This document shows, in pieces, positions 25,801 through 38,500 of a DNA stretch of 64,000 nt (positions within the stretch are counted from its first letter, which is position 1; every line of letters starts with the position of its first letter). The position numbers were made by a program, and so were the translations under genes. The notes beneath the pieces were generated by a model that saw only the letters and a list, made by a program, of their open reading frames with translations, did not search any database and was not told the DNA's origin. This stretch comes from Euborellia annulipes (taxonomy: Eukaryota; Arthropoda; Insecta; Dermaptera; Anisolabididae), in the NCBI GenBank assembly GCA_023213315.1, contig JAKCPI010031695.1:167863-231862 (forward strand), in the 5' to 3' direction.

Positions 25801-28800
25801 TACAAATTAGCAAAGATGTTAACTGTTTACTGGAGCTTAAAGAATTCAACACATTTCATGTGATTGAAAGTGTCTACTTATTATTTTTTTAAGAGGACTC
25901 TTTTGTTAAAAAAAAAAAAAAAATTAACAACACACAGAGAGTTGCTAATATAAAATATATAATTATCTCCCTATATATTGTAAAAATTTTGTTCTCGGTA
26001 GAGATTTAAAAAGACACCAACCGGATGTTTTACTGGTTTCGAGTGTCTGTCTGTTTGTTTGATGGAGATAGCAAATCGACGCATTTACTTTTAAGCACCA
26101 AGATTTCTTTCATGTCAAGGTTCTTTTAAAAATTCACCAATTAAATAAATTCACTCTCAAATTCTAGCTGAATTTTATTGATATAAAAATCCACTTTTTA
26201 TTGAATAAAAAAATCAACTAAATTTTGAATGTCAATCACAAAGAGAAATAACAAAAAAAAATATTCATATTAAAAGGTAAAATATTTATTTATTAAATAT
26301 TTTTTTATAACTACCCTTTTAAAAGCTTTTTGTTATATATCCCTTTGTATATTTTAATAAAATCTATAAGAAATAAATAAAATAAAAAACCTTCATGGAA
26401 TGAGAAAAATAATTTGAATAAATCGGTATTGTACAATATTATTGACAAATTTATGGGTCAAGAAAAATTTTCAAAATTCTTGAATGTGAGAATAAAAAAA
26501 AAAGATAATAAAAAGATTATATAAGTTAAAAAAAAAAATCAGGAGGTAATTAAATATAATTAATAAAGAAAACTTTTATGTAATCGAAAGACTTGAAGGT
26601 GAGCGAGAAGTTTGCCTATCTCTCAGGCGTTGCTTGTATTTGATCTTAGCTCAGGCAAAGAGACGAAAGGCATACAAATTATATTATTTCTTTAACTGTG
26701 GTTCCATTTAACTCTTTATTTGTAGAAAATTAATTTTAATAAATTTTACAAATCTGTAAGAATTTATGTTTAAATTTAATCACTAACTTCAGAGATTACT
26801 TGTCAATCAATGTCGGAGAAGCCAAAAGAATTTCAATAATCACTAATCTCTGATTTGTCGGATTAAAATATCGCAATTTTGCAAGATATAAAAAGAGGGA
26901 AATTTGGTGCGGCCAACTTTCTTCTTCTTTTATTGTCTTTAATCCCGAATTTTGGGTTTAAAGTAGGAACCGACCGAATATTCGGTTTCGGTTACGGTTT
27001 CGGCCAAAAATCCTGGTTTCGGCCGTAGTTTCGGTTTCGGCCAAAAAGTAGCCGAACCTTTCGGCCGGCCGAAACCAGAGTCTGAAAAAATGGGATGAGA
27101 CTCGCATGAAAAAAAAAAGGTCAAATAATTTGCACTTGAGGGAGAAAAAATTTAGTCTCCCTAAAAAAAGGTAAAATGATTTTCACCGAAGGGAAAAAAA
27201 TTATTCAAAAAAAAAAAGATAAAATGAAAAAAACTTTCTATAGAAAATACAAGTTTCGGTTTCGGTTTCGGCCGAAACTAAGGTTGAGGCCGAATATTCG
27301 GTTTCGGTTTCGGCTGAAAATCTTGTTTCGGTCGGACCCTAGTTTAAAGTGATACAACCGCATAGAAAAAAATGTGAAGACTAGCAAAAGGGAGTAGAAG
27401 AAATACTAGCCTTGCCTAGTCTAATTGCAAATCCTTAATTTTATATTGAAAATTTTTTATATAGCTGTAAAATGATGTGGAATAAGGAGGAAATATTCCA
27501 GAACAAGGCAGCCAATATTATTTCATTAATCAACTAAAATTTAAATAAATTTTTACTAAATTAATGAAATATTATTGCCTGCTTTCTTCTGGAATATTTC
27601 CTTCTTACCTCTAATTTTAACTAATCGACATTTACTAACGTAGTTGTAAACGTATTTATTTCAATAGAATAAAAAGTATGACCTCTTCTCTTTATTTTTG
27701 TAATCGTCAGAATGAATGAAGGTGAGAAAAAAAAACGGATTGTTTTCTTGATCAATTATTCTAGGATGGTCGTCGCTTTCACGATGAAAACAATGAAGCA
27801 GAGCCAATCAGGCGAGGAATTAAATGGCGACAGGGTGCGGCAAAATATTTGCACATAAAAAAAAATAATAAAAAAAAAATGAGAGTTCGCCTGATCAGTA
27901 ACCAATGATGAAAGTCAAATGCGACAACATAAATATGTCCAATTTCATTTTAAGAATGAAAAGAAAAACAAAATAACAAAGGAATTTATTCCTATTCATT
28001 CACCAAATAGGCCTAACTGTATATGGAACAAAAAACGAAAAAAGAAAAAAAAATTTAAGACTTTTTATTAGTACGGTCTGTATAAAGGTTTTCATTTAAG
28101 GGCAAGTAGAAATGACCTTTGAAATAACTTAGGCTTTTGTGGAATATTACGATGTGTTTTTATTTAATGAATTAAATTCATTAGAAATTTTGAATTTTAC
28201 GTTCTCTTACCTCTATATATAGAGAAAGTATTGGCTTCGTGTTAAAAATTCGATGTCGAGATTTTGACGGATATACACGTTTTGAGGTCCCCTGAATTCA
28301 AAAAAGTGGTTTTCGCGACATGGTCTGTCTTTCTGGGTGTGTGTCTGTGAACAAAATATCTCAAGAACGAAAAGAGCTAGGAAGTTGAAATTTTATATTT
28401 AAGTTAGGCACCCCCATGGGACGTGACACGAAGCATTTGAACAAAATCGACTAGATTTTCTCAAAACTAGCTACAATGATTTTTATTAAAATTCAAAAAT
28501 CAATTATTTTTAGATCTCTTTAAAATGTATATTCTCATTTTGCCATTGAAACTCTTTACTCTTGTACTTCATAGAAAAGATTGGAGAAATGATTGACATA
28601 GTAACAAAAAAAAGCGTTGTAACAAAAATATTTTCATATATAAATTTTACATCTTGGAAATAGATGTACCGTACCGTTGGAAATTAAATACATGTCGACA
28701 CAAAAAATCTGGTGTGACAAGCACAGAACACAACTTTCGATTAGCGAAGGTAAGAGAAAGTTGTGTGCTCTGCGACCAGTCACACAAGATTTTTTATGAA

Positions 28801-31800
28801 TTATAATTAATATTTTATAATCTAGAAAATATATTAATTTTTTCTCTATTATATGAAGATACTCATACTTATCAATTATTTGAAGAAAAAAGTAAAAAAA
28901 AAAAAGATTGTAAATTATAAGCAGGATGGCAGCCAGGAATCAAATTAGACAAAAACTTTAGTTTATTTAATTTTTTATTTCAATTGCTGGCGTTTCGGAT
29001 GCAAATTGCGTACTTTGACATGCTAATTAAATATAATCAGTCAATATATAATACAGATGCATTCAATGCAAGAGACTTAGATAAGTGCCATCAAATATAG
29101 GCCTATACAGTTTCGTGTAATGAGAATTGCACCTTTTTAAAGTGTGATTTTTAACTAGGTAGAGCCTTGTTTGAAAAGGATGGAATTTTTTCAACCAATG
29201 CTCAAATAGACTGTTCATTAGCCAGTCAATATATCTTTTAAGATAGTGAATTTGCGAGATATGTTGTACTTAAGATTGATGTGATTTTTTGTTTATTCTA
29301 ATAAAAAAATACATCCATCTGTATTATACTGATTATCAATTGTCCTGAGGAAAGATCCGATTTGCGAACTTCAACAATTGAAATAAAAAATTAGATAAAG
29401 ATATGTTTTTGTCTGATTTGATTCCTGGCTGCCATCCTGCTCATACTTATCAATTATACAGCCACTTCCTCATCAAAATAAATTGTGTTATGCTTCTCAC
29501 ATATGACAAGATATGAGATTTTTCTTAAAACACAAAATTTTGCTTTATTTGAAATTATATATAACTTTAGGAATATTAAGAGGATATATATGTCCTTTCG
29601 TGAAAGGAAGGTAAAATCTAATAAAAAACAAAACATGTCATTTAATAACAATTCTGTCTAAAAGCTAATTAAAAATTTCATTTCACAAAGTTAATTGCTA
29701 ATTTGTTTATTTTACTGCCTTTGTAATAAATAGGTTTATTTTTTTTTTGTTTGATCAAGATAAACTAATAATTTCCTCATTGCAGATGAATTTCATTTTA
29801 TTTAAAGCAATAATTATAATTCCAAACAACCAGAAACGTCATTCAACTTTTTGTTTGACAGAAGAACAACTTTTAAAACCAGCCAAAAGTGAAACCATAC
29901 AGGAATAGTGCGGCCCTATCTCCTTACAAACGGTATAATCGAAATCATCTATTTATTACTACAACCAATAAAAAAAATTTTGTTTTGTGAATTAATTACA
30001 TAATCTCCTATCAACAACAATTTCCTTGGCGAATACTTGAATTAGCAAGAAAGCGAAAGTTTAATGTTAGCATATAAAATAAAGGTTTGTTTCATTGTTG
30101 ATTAATTAAAATAAAAAAATATGGTGTGACTGGCGCACAGCACACAACTTTTGTCACACCAGATTTTTTGTGTCGACATGTATTTAGTTTCCGACAGTAA
30201 GGTACCATCTATTGCAATAGTATTGAGAATAAAGCCCGGCAGTTAGGCAGCCCAAATGGTACACGTTCACTAATATATTAAAAAGATAAATCTTTATGGT
30301 AATAAAGGCCGATCGCCCTATTGACTGCTTTGAAAAAGATATTTCTTAGACAGACCAGCTGCCATTTGGGCTGCCTAACTTCCGGGCTTTATTCTCAATA
30401 CTATTGCAATAGATGATACATTCGATTTTCAAGATGTAAAATTTTTATGTGAAAATATTTATATTTTGTTACCATGGCAATCATTTCTCCGATCTTTTTC
30501 TATGGAGTACAAGAGTAAAGTGGTCTTCAGAAGATTTCAAAGACAAAATGAGAATATACATTCACAATAATTGATTTTTGACTTTAAAAAAAATCGTTGG
30601 AGCAAATAAGAAAATCGAAAAAAAACTGAAAAAGTGCATCAGTAAAGTACTAGTACTCTTTGGTCGATTTTGTTCAAAAGCTTCGTGTCACGTCCCAGGG
30701 GGGTGCCTAACTTAAATATAAAATTTCAACCGCCTGGCTCTTTTCGTTCTTGAGATATTTTGTTCACAGACAGACAGACAGACACACAGACAGACCATGT
30801 CGCGAAAACCACTTTTTTGATTCGAATTGAAACCACTTTTTTGATCGAATTTTTGACATGAAACCAATACTTTCTCTCTCTATATATATATATATTAACA
30901 TATATATAGAGGTAAGAGAAAGTAAAAATAATAATTTTTACAGCCTCCTTGACCTTTACGCTATACTCTATTACTTTCATAATAAAGGAATGAAAAATCT
31001 CTGATAAGTGAATAATGTTTAATTACAATCCTTTATTAGATTAATTGAAGGGTTTATCCACGTGTATTGATATAAATAGCCTACACGACACACGTGGCGG
31101 GGATTTCCCTTTCATGGTCGGGTGCCCGTCCCTCTTTATTCTTAAAATGACTCCTGCAATGACTTTCGCTTCAAACACCGACAGCCACACAGACAGACAT
31201 GCAGACTGGCTTTTACCTGTCTTGAACCGAATGAGTCATTCGGAATGAGATTGCTTGCTATCTCTCTATCTCTCTCTGCCTCGCCCAAATTTGTTCTTAG
31301 GTAAGCCGGCTCGTTTTAATTGGAATATATTTAAATAGGCTCAACTTAGGCAAATGCCTTTCTTTTTTTAATAATAACCACTAGAAAAAGGTTCAAAAAA
31401 GAGACTGATATATTTTGCATTGTCTTTTAGATTATAAATTTCAAGAGTTTGAAGAGAGACTTGAAATCAAGCGAAATTGAGAAGTAGAATACTATAAAAA
31501 TTAACTTCAAATTCATTATCCGGTGAAAATATAGGCTATTAAATAGTCCAATTTTTATAAAGACTATCGGCCAGAAATTTGCGTATTTTGTAGATATTTC
31601 GATCCCGTTTGATGGAATATCTTCAGAATAAGCAACGTTTATAAACACACATTCCTATCCAATATGTTAAAGTAACAATAGTGGATCAAGTGGTCCCTAC
31701 CCCGCGGTAGTTGACCACTCAACCTCGTAGCTTTTTTTCGATCCAGAAATATTTTGTTCACAAGTAACCGACTTTTTTTGGGCTCAAGAGCTGTAATCAA

Positions 31801-34800
31801 ATCAAATTCGGCAGCGAATTTTTGATGTAATTAAAATACTTTCTACCTATAAATTAGTATATAGGTAAAAGAAAGTAAAAAAGGATTTGAGTCAATTAAT
31901 GGAATTCTTTATTCTTTTTTTTTTTTTTTAGAAAGATGAGAAAATATTATCCGAAATTGACTATAAATGTGAATAGATTAGAAATTGTTTATTATTCATT
32001 TTCTGAAAGTAGTTTTATGGCCATCCCTGTAAATTTGTCTAATTTGCATAGTGAATATTTGTATTTGAATTCCATATGTCGTTTTCCCATCATCCCATCG
32101 CGTTCAAGTTATTTTCGGTTAGCAAACAAATTAAAAGAAATCGGGCTAATCGAAAAGTAAACCAGAAAACCAGATGAAAGAAAAAGATTCAAAGTCAGAG
32201 GTCGGACAAATTAAAAGCCAAAATAAAATTAAAGTTTTATTTAAATTTATAATAACCATCAACGATTTGCTGCTAATGATTTCTCGTAAAAGCATAAACA
32301 AGCATTTACCTTTATAAGTTCTTTATCTAACCTACTTTAACTGAATTGGAATTATTTATTTTGTGAATAGTTTATTACCATATTAGATAAAGTAAAATTC
32401 ATTTAAATAAACAACCTATCTAATGGAAAATAAATTAATTAACGGAACCGGATGATGGGAAAGGCCACCAATCAATCCATGTTTTACAAATACCAGTGAT
32501 AAAAATGTAATTATTATTTATTCAAAAGAATTCAGGAGACACAGTCTATTTAGATGAAAAATTTCATAGCGCTTATCTAATAAATTAGATCTATATGAAA
32601 TATGAATTTAAATGAGGAAAAAAATTAATACCTTTTTTCAGACATTCAACATTAAAAATATTAACTAAAAAAGCTTGGCTTCATATATGTTTTGAGAGTA
32701 GGTAATTAAAAATAAAAGAATACACGATTATTGAGAAGAACGCGAAATTAGATACAATTTAATAAACTATTATTGATTGCCTCTCGATATTTGAGATGAT
32801 ATATACTCATAAAACTCAAGAGTTTAGTTGTAACATTGTATTAAATAATATGTTACACCCCACCCCCCGAGAAGAAATTCAAAAAGTTATAAAAACTAGT
32901 AATCTAAAGAAATTATGATTTTCGCTCTTTAATTTTAATTGAATTTGTTACCAATCAATTTAAATAAATAGGAAAGGGGTCTAAATGGCCATAGATGCCG
33001 ACAAGTCCTTAAATAAAAAATATAAAAAAGCCCCCCTCCCCGCATTAATCCGCCCCTGGTTACACTAGATGATATGTTTCAGGTTTTTATTGGGAAAATG
33101 ATGCACTTTATACTTAATTCGATATCTAGTCAAAAGTGGTGTGATTCCTCTTCAAATAGTGACTTAGTGAAACATTTAAAATATTATTTAGATATTAATT
33201 TAATTAAGTGAAAATTATAGATTCGATCCGGAGAAGAAACATGGTAAAACAAATACTCAAACATTGCCAATAATTATTGGAAGACAACAAAAACACATCA
33301 ATCATGACAAGTGATGTAAAAATTTATCAAAAGTAATAAATATTTTGTGTGTCAATTTAACAAATGAATCAATTTTTTTTACTTTCTCTTACCTATATAA
33401 AAATGTATCTATAAATATATATAGAGAGAGAAAGTATTGGTTTCATGTAAAAATTTGATGCCGATATTTTGATGGAAATACCCGTTTTGATGTCCAAAAA
33501 AGTAGTTTTCGAAGATGGTCTGTCTATCTGTCTGTTAACAAAATATCTCACTAATAAGAGGGTAAAACTGAGAAATGCAGCTAAGGTTATTTCTTTATTT
33601 GGAAATTCACGCAGCTGACGTTTCGGTCCCGTGTTTGAACCATCTTCAGAGCAAATACGGGACCGAAATGTCAGCTGCGTGAATTAACCAAATAAAGAAA
33701 TAACCTTAGCTGCATTTCTCATTTTTACTCTCTTATTAATATAATATCTCAGCTATAAATTGTTTATGCAAAATATCTCATGAACGAAAAGAGCTAGGAA
33801 GTTGAAATTTTATATTCAAGTTGGTACCCCTCTGTCACGTAACACGAAGCTTTTGAACAAAATCGAAGCCTCCCGAGGCGGGCGGAGCGGCTAGTTTTTA
33901 TGAATAAGAGTGATTTTTTATGAAACGGCATAAAAATATTCCAGTTAACTATAAAAACTGAATATATATAGATCTACAATACAAAGGCTCTTTTATTAAG
34001 TCATATGTATATTTTTATCATTTAACCTTGGAGACTAAAAGGTTCTTACGAGAAAATGCAAATTTTCATTACTAAAAATGGGTTCTGACTAAAATATATA
34101 AATGTCATTCAATATATAAAAAAATAATGGTATTGAAATATTCCGCTAGCAAGAAATAATAATAAATAATTTTAAAAATATCAAATCTCTCATCAACAAA
34201 TTAATTTTAAATATTTTTCATTTATTGTTCAATTTCCACCGGTGATTTATTCATAAACTTAATAACAATTGACAAAGAAAATTCTTATAAAAGCCTAAGA
34301 TTATAAAATTTATCATTGGAAGATTCGCTTGTTGGTATAATATGTGAGCCTGACAATATAAAACACAAGCACATGTGTGTACATAATAAAAAGTGAACGT
34401 ATATTAAGACGGCCGGAAACGAATGGCGTTCTTTTGCTCACGTTTAGAGTTTGTAGCGCATCACTAATCAAGCGAAGAGATTCATATCTGAATGGTTATA
34501 CCAGTGATTTAGGAATAAATTTTGAAGAAATTTCTTAAGCGGAAATTATTTAAATAAAAAAATTATAATAATAAGATCGCGGTGAGAAACAAATAAGCTG
34601 ATATATAACAGTTAACTAATAAAATAAATAGGAATGTTTCAAATTAAGTAGTGTATCAGAAAGAGTTTGATATTTGTTAATGAAAAATTAGCTCTAAATA
34701 CGTATTTTCAAAATCTTGAGTTATGATATTTGTTAATTTTAATAAATTAGCTCATAAAATTGAGTGTTTAATTTGTACATTTAATTACAAAATGTTTCAA

Positions 34801-35501
34801 TGATTAAAGTTTAAGATATTAGAATTATTATACACGTTAATTGGGTACGTTAAAAAAAGATCAATTCAGGCTGTATGATAAAGCAGAGAGCGGTTCGACC
34901 AAAGGAATCTAGAGATGGTAGATTTCAGAATCTATTTCCATTCAAACGGTACCTTACAAAACGATTGGAAATTGATCAATCAACGGTGCAAAAACAGATA
35001 AGAGGAGCCTTAAGGAAGAATACAAAAGTTTAAAAAAATGGAACAAAAATGTTCAAAAAAATCAAGGCTTGTTATAGAAGAAATAATTTTATTTTTCTAA
35101 AACTCTTCGGCATCTTAACTTTAAACGATTAGCACTTTCGATATTCATTGGAGGTTCAGGTATTTGGTATCCAAATGATTAAAATATCGAGTGGACTGCC
35201 TTGGGTCTAATCCACTTAATTATAGGCCCTTTGGCTATTAGATTATCAATATTGATATTTGTCAACATATCTAGCCCCTCGGCCTCAGAGGAGCGGATTT
35301 GATAAAGTGTAAAGAATGATGACTTATAAGGGAATCGAAGGGCGTTAAAGGTAGAAAGAAATTGTAAAAAAGTGGATTTTACACAGACGAAGCTCTGTAG
35401 ATATGTATTTTGGGGAGTCCCTTGTTTTGTTTAACGGTGCCGAGAAAATGTTAATGTGTTGAGAAAGAAAAGGCGGTGTGGGTGGGCCCCCCGGGTTAAA
35501 A

Positions 35502-35532
<31 letters not shown>

Positions 35533-38500
35533 GGGGGAAAGATAGAAAGAGACGAAAAATGTTGCAATTTATAAAAGATTTTTGCTACGATCTCCAATTT
35601 CATTTAATAGAAGCCAATAGATATTTTGCATTTATTGTTTGTAGATGGCCGTAAGGAAAATCAAATATGTATATTAATTATAAGGACCGTCGGCCAAAAA
35701 TAAATACTTCTGTGTTTATTTGTAAATATTTCGATCCCAGTGATATGGAATCATCTTCAGTACAATCAAAAGATGTTTTGCAAATCGTTACTATCTCCCA
35801 TCCAATATGACAAAATAGCTGAGCATTCCACGAATGCAAATTTTATAAAAATTATAAATAAATAAAATTATAAAAATTGCATTCATGGAATGCTCAGCTA
35901 TTTTGTCATAGTGGATGGGAGAAAGTAACGATTTGCAAAACATCTTTTGATTGTAGCTGAAGATGATTCCAAATCACTGGGATCGAAATATTTACAAATA
36001 AACACAGAAGTATTTATTTTTGGTCGACGGTCCTTATAATTAATATTTGATTTTGCATTTATTGTAAACTTTTGTCAAATAGACCTGCTTTTGCAAATCG
36101 ACTTTAATTCAGACCTCTATGAAAAATAAGCAAGGTAGCTATAAATAATTATTCAAATTCAATTTCCTAAAAGCATTCATATCTAAATCGAATGAGAAAT
36201 ATTTAAATTTAATTACATTGAATTAAAATTGATAAATATTAATTTCATCATGAGTGAAAATAATTAAATTTATCTCCATTAATTTGATCATATTAAGTTA
36301 AATATATCACTGTTTAAATATTCACTTAAAAAAACTGGATTAACAACTTGAGGAATTTTTTTAAACAAGAGATTAATGAACGAGCAAGTAGAGGTGTGAA
36401 ATCAAGGACAACATTCCTATAATATTAAATAAATAAATGTATTAAATTAACCTCTTTAATCTAAGTTTATTTTTTTGTTAAAAAATAAATATTAAATTTT
36501 GTTAATGGATGATTATCAAAAAATATTTATGTTTTTTGCATAATTTTGTCCTTCATTGCAGATGAGTCATCGGAAAAAGGAGAACAAGCAAAAAAATTCT
36601 CTTCTGTTGTTTTGAAAGTGACTTATCTACTTACTTCAAAAATGTAAGTACTTTTTTTTAAAGTGATTTATCTAGACTTGAAACGTGGGAATGCAATAAG
36701 GGTTGGGCCAATAGCATACCAAAGTTTTATTGGCGTGAAAAATCCAGAACAATTCCAGATATGAGATTAGTTAAACCTGAACGTAATAAAATACCGAATA
36801 AACACCTTGTGGAAAATTTAATTAAGATTTTACAATTTATTCTTAGATGAAATTATAAATAAAATAGTTATATTAATGCAAAATATGGTTTTAGAAGATG
36901 CCGAGTAAGACTTAAAAAAATCATCTCTTTCAAAATATAAGCTGTTAATCCTATTAGGAGACGATTAGCCAGGGGATAAGATAGCGCTGTTAAGCTTAAG
37001 ACAACTCAGGTTCAAATGCACCTCAAGGGAAAAAAAATGTTGATGACTTCCGGAGGAAAAAACGGAAACCCATCATACTTCCATAAAAGTCACTCTCCAA
37101 AGTTTCCGACACGATTGAAGAATCCTAAATAAATTAAGCGGGAAAAATATGCCAAGTGAATTTTTGAGAAAAAGCGAAAAATAACCTTTAAAAGAAGATT
37201 ACAGGATATCCTTTTTTCCTCCTTGAAAAAAATTCCTTACCCTTTGAAGTTGAGAACCTGCCACCTTCCTGTCAAAACCTTGACCAATGAGTCATCATCA
37301 AAGGTCCTTGACTGCATAGACTGGGAGTAAATAAAAACAGCATTCGTCAGACAAGACATTGTTCGCTAGTTAGCTGCCTTGGAATGAATTAGCGTCGTTT
37401 GATGGGGAACAAGAGCAAAATAGACCACTGAAGATCATAATATGTGGCATCCGCATTTATCAACAAGCTATCGACGCAATTTTATTCGGATGCTTGCAAC
37501 CCATTCAAGGCTATAATACTTTCAAGTGAGATTACGTTCAACAAAAAGAAACTTTATGAAAGAGTGACGTAATTATAATAATATCATCATTTATAAAAAT
37601 ATCTTTCTTTTTTCCTTGTGAAAACAGAAGCTTTTTTAAAATACGTGCTATAGTCATTAGAAATTCTAGTTTATTTTTGCCATCACGATACAAATCTTTC
37701 CGAAGAACTATGACGTTTTATATTTTAGTTACTGGAAGATAGGCAATCCAAATGACCAAGTCACTAAATTTTTCGACAAATTCGCAAGCTTCGGAGATTT
37801 CTGAGGCAATATGAAAAATACATTAATAAGTTATTCATTTTGATTGCCTACCTTCCTATAAACAAAATAAGAGAAAGTAAAAAAGAACAAATATATGGAC
37901 CATTTGGTAAATATTTCTTATAAATAAAGCCCCGATTTCTTTATTTGCTAACATGTACGCCCAGGAAAACCAATTTTCCATCCGAATCATGCCCCCTGGT
38001 TGGCACTATGGTTGCATATTTGGTGAATATTGAAAATTTGCATATTTAAAACTTTTTGAGTATTCTTAGCAATTCCTGAAATAGGCGATTGTAGGTGCCT
38101 CTGAGCTCGAAGCAAACATAACATTTGTCCTGATGAAGGCCGAAAAAATAGGCCGAAACGTTGGCAATTGTATTGAATAAAGCGAAAAAAGAGAAATATT
38201 TTTAAACATCTTGAATTGTAAATATCGGCGGAAACTAAATATATGTGAACACAAAAAATCTGGTGTGACAAGCAGAGAACACAACTTTCAATTACCGATG
38301 GTAAGAGAAAGTTGTGGGCGACAAGTCACACCAGATTTTTTTTACATAATATTTAGTTTTTATTGCGAGACCAATTTTTGTTTTTACACTCTTTCCTAAA
38401 ACACCATTTTGTACATCAGTGATAGTGAGAGTGAGAAATTAAAAATAATTTAAGGAAAGAAAAAAATAAAAAAATCTCTTTAACAGAATCAAAATTCTTA

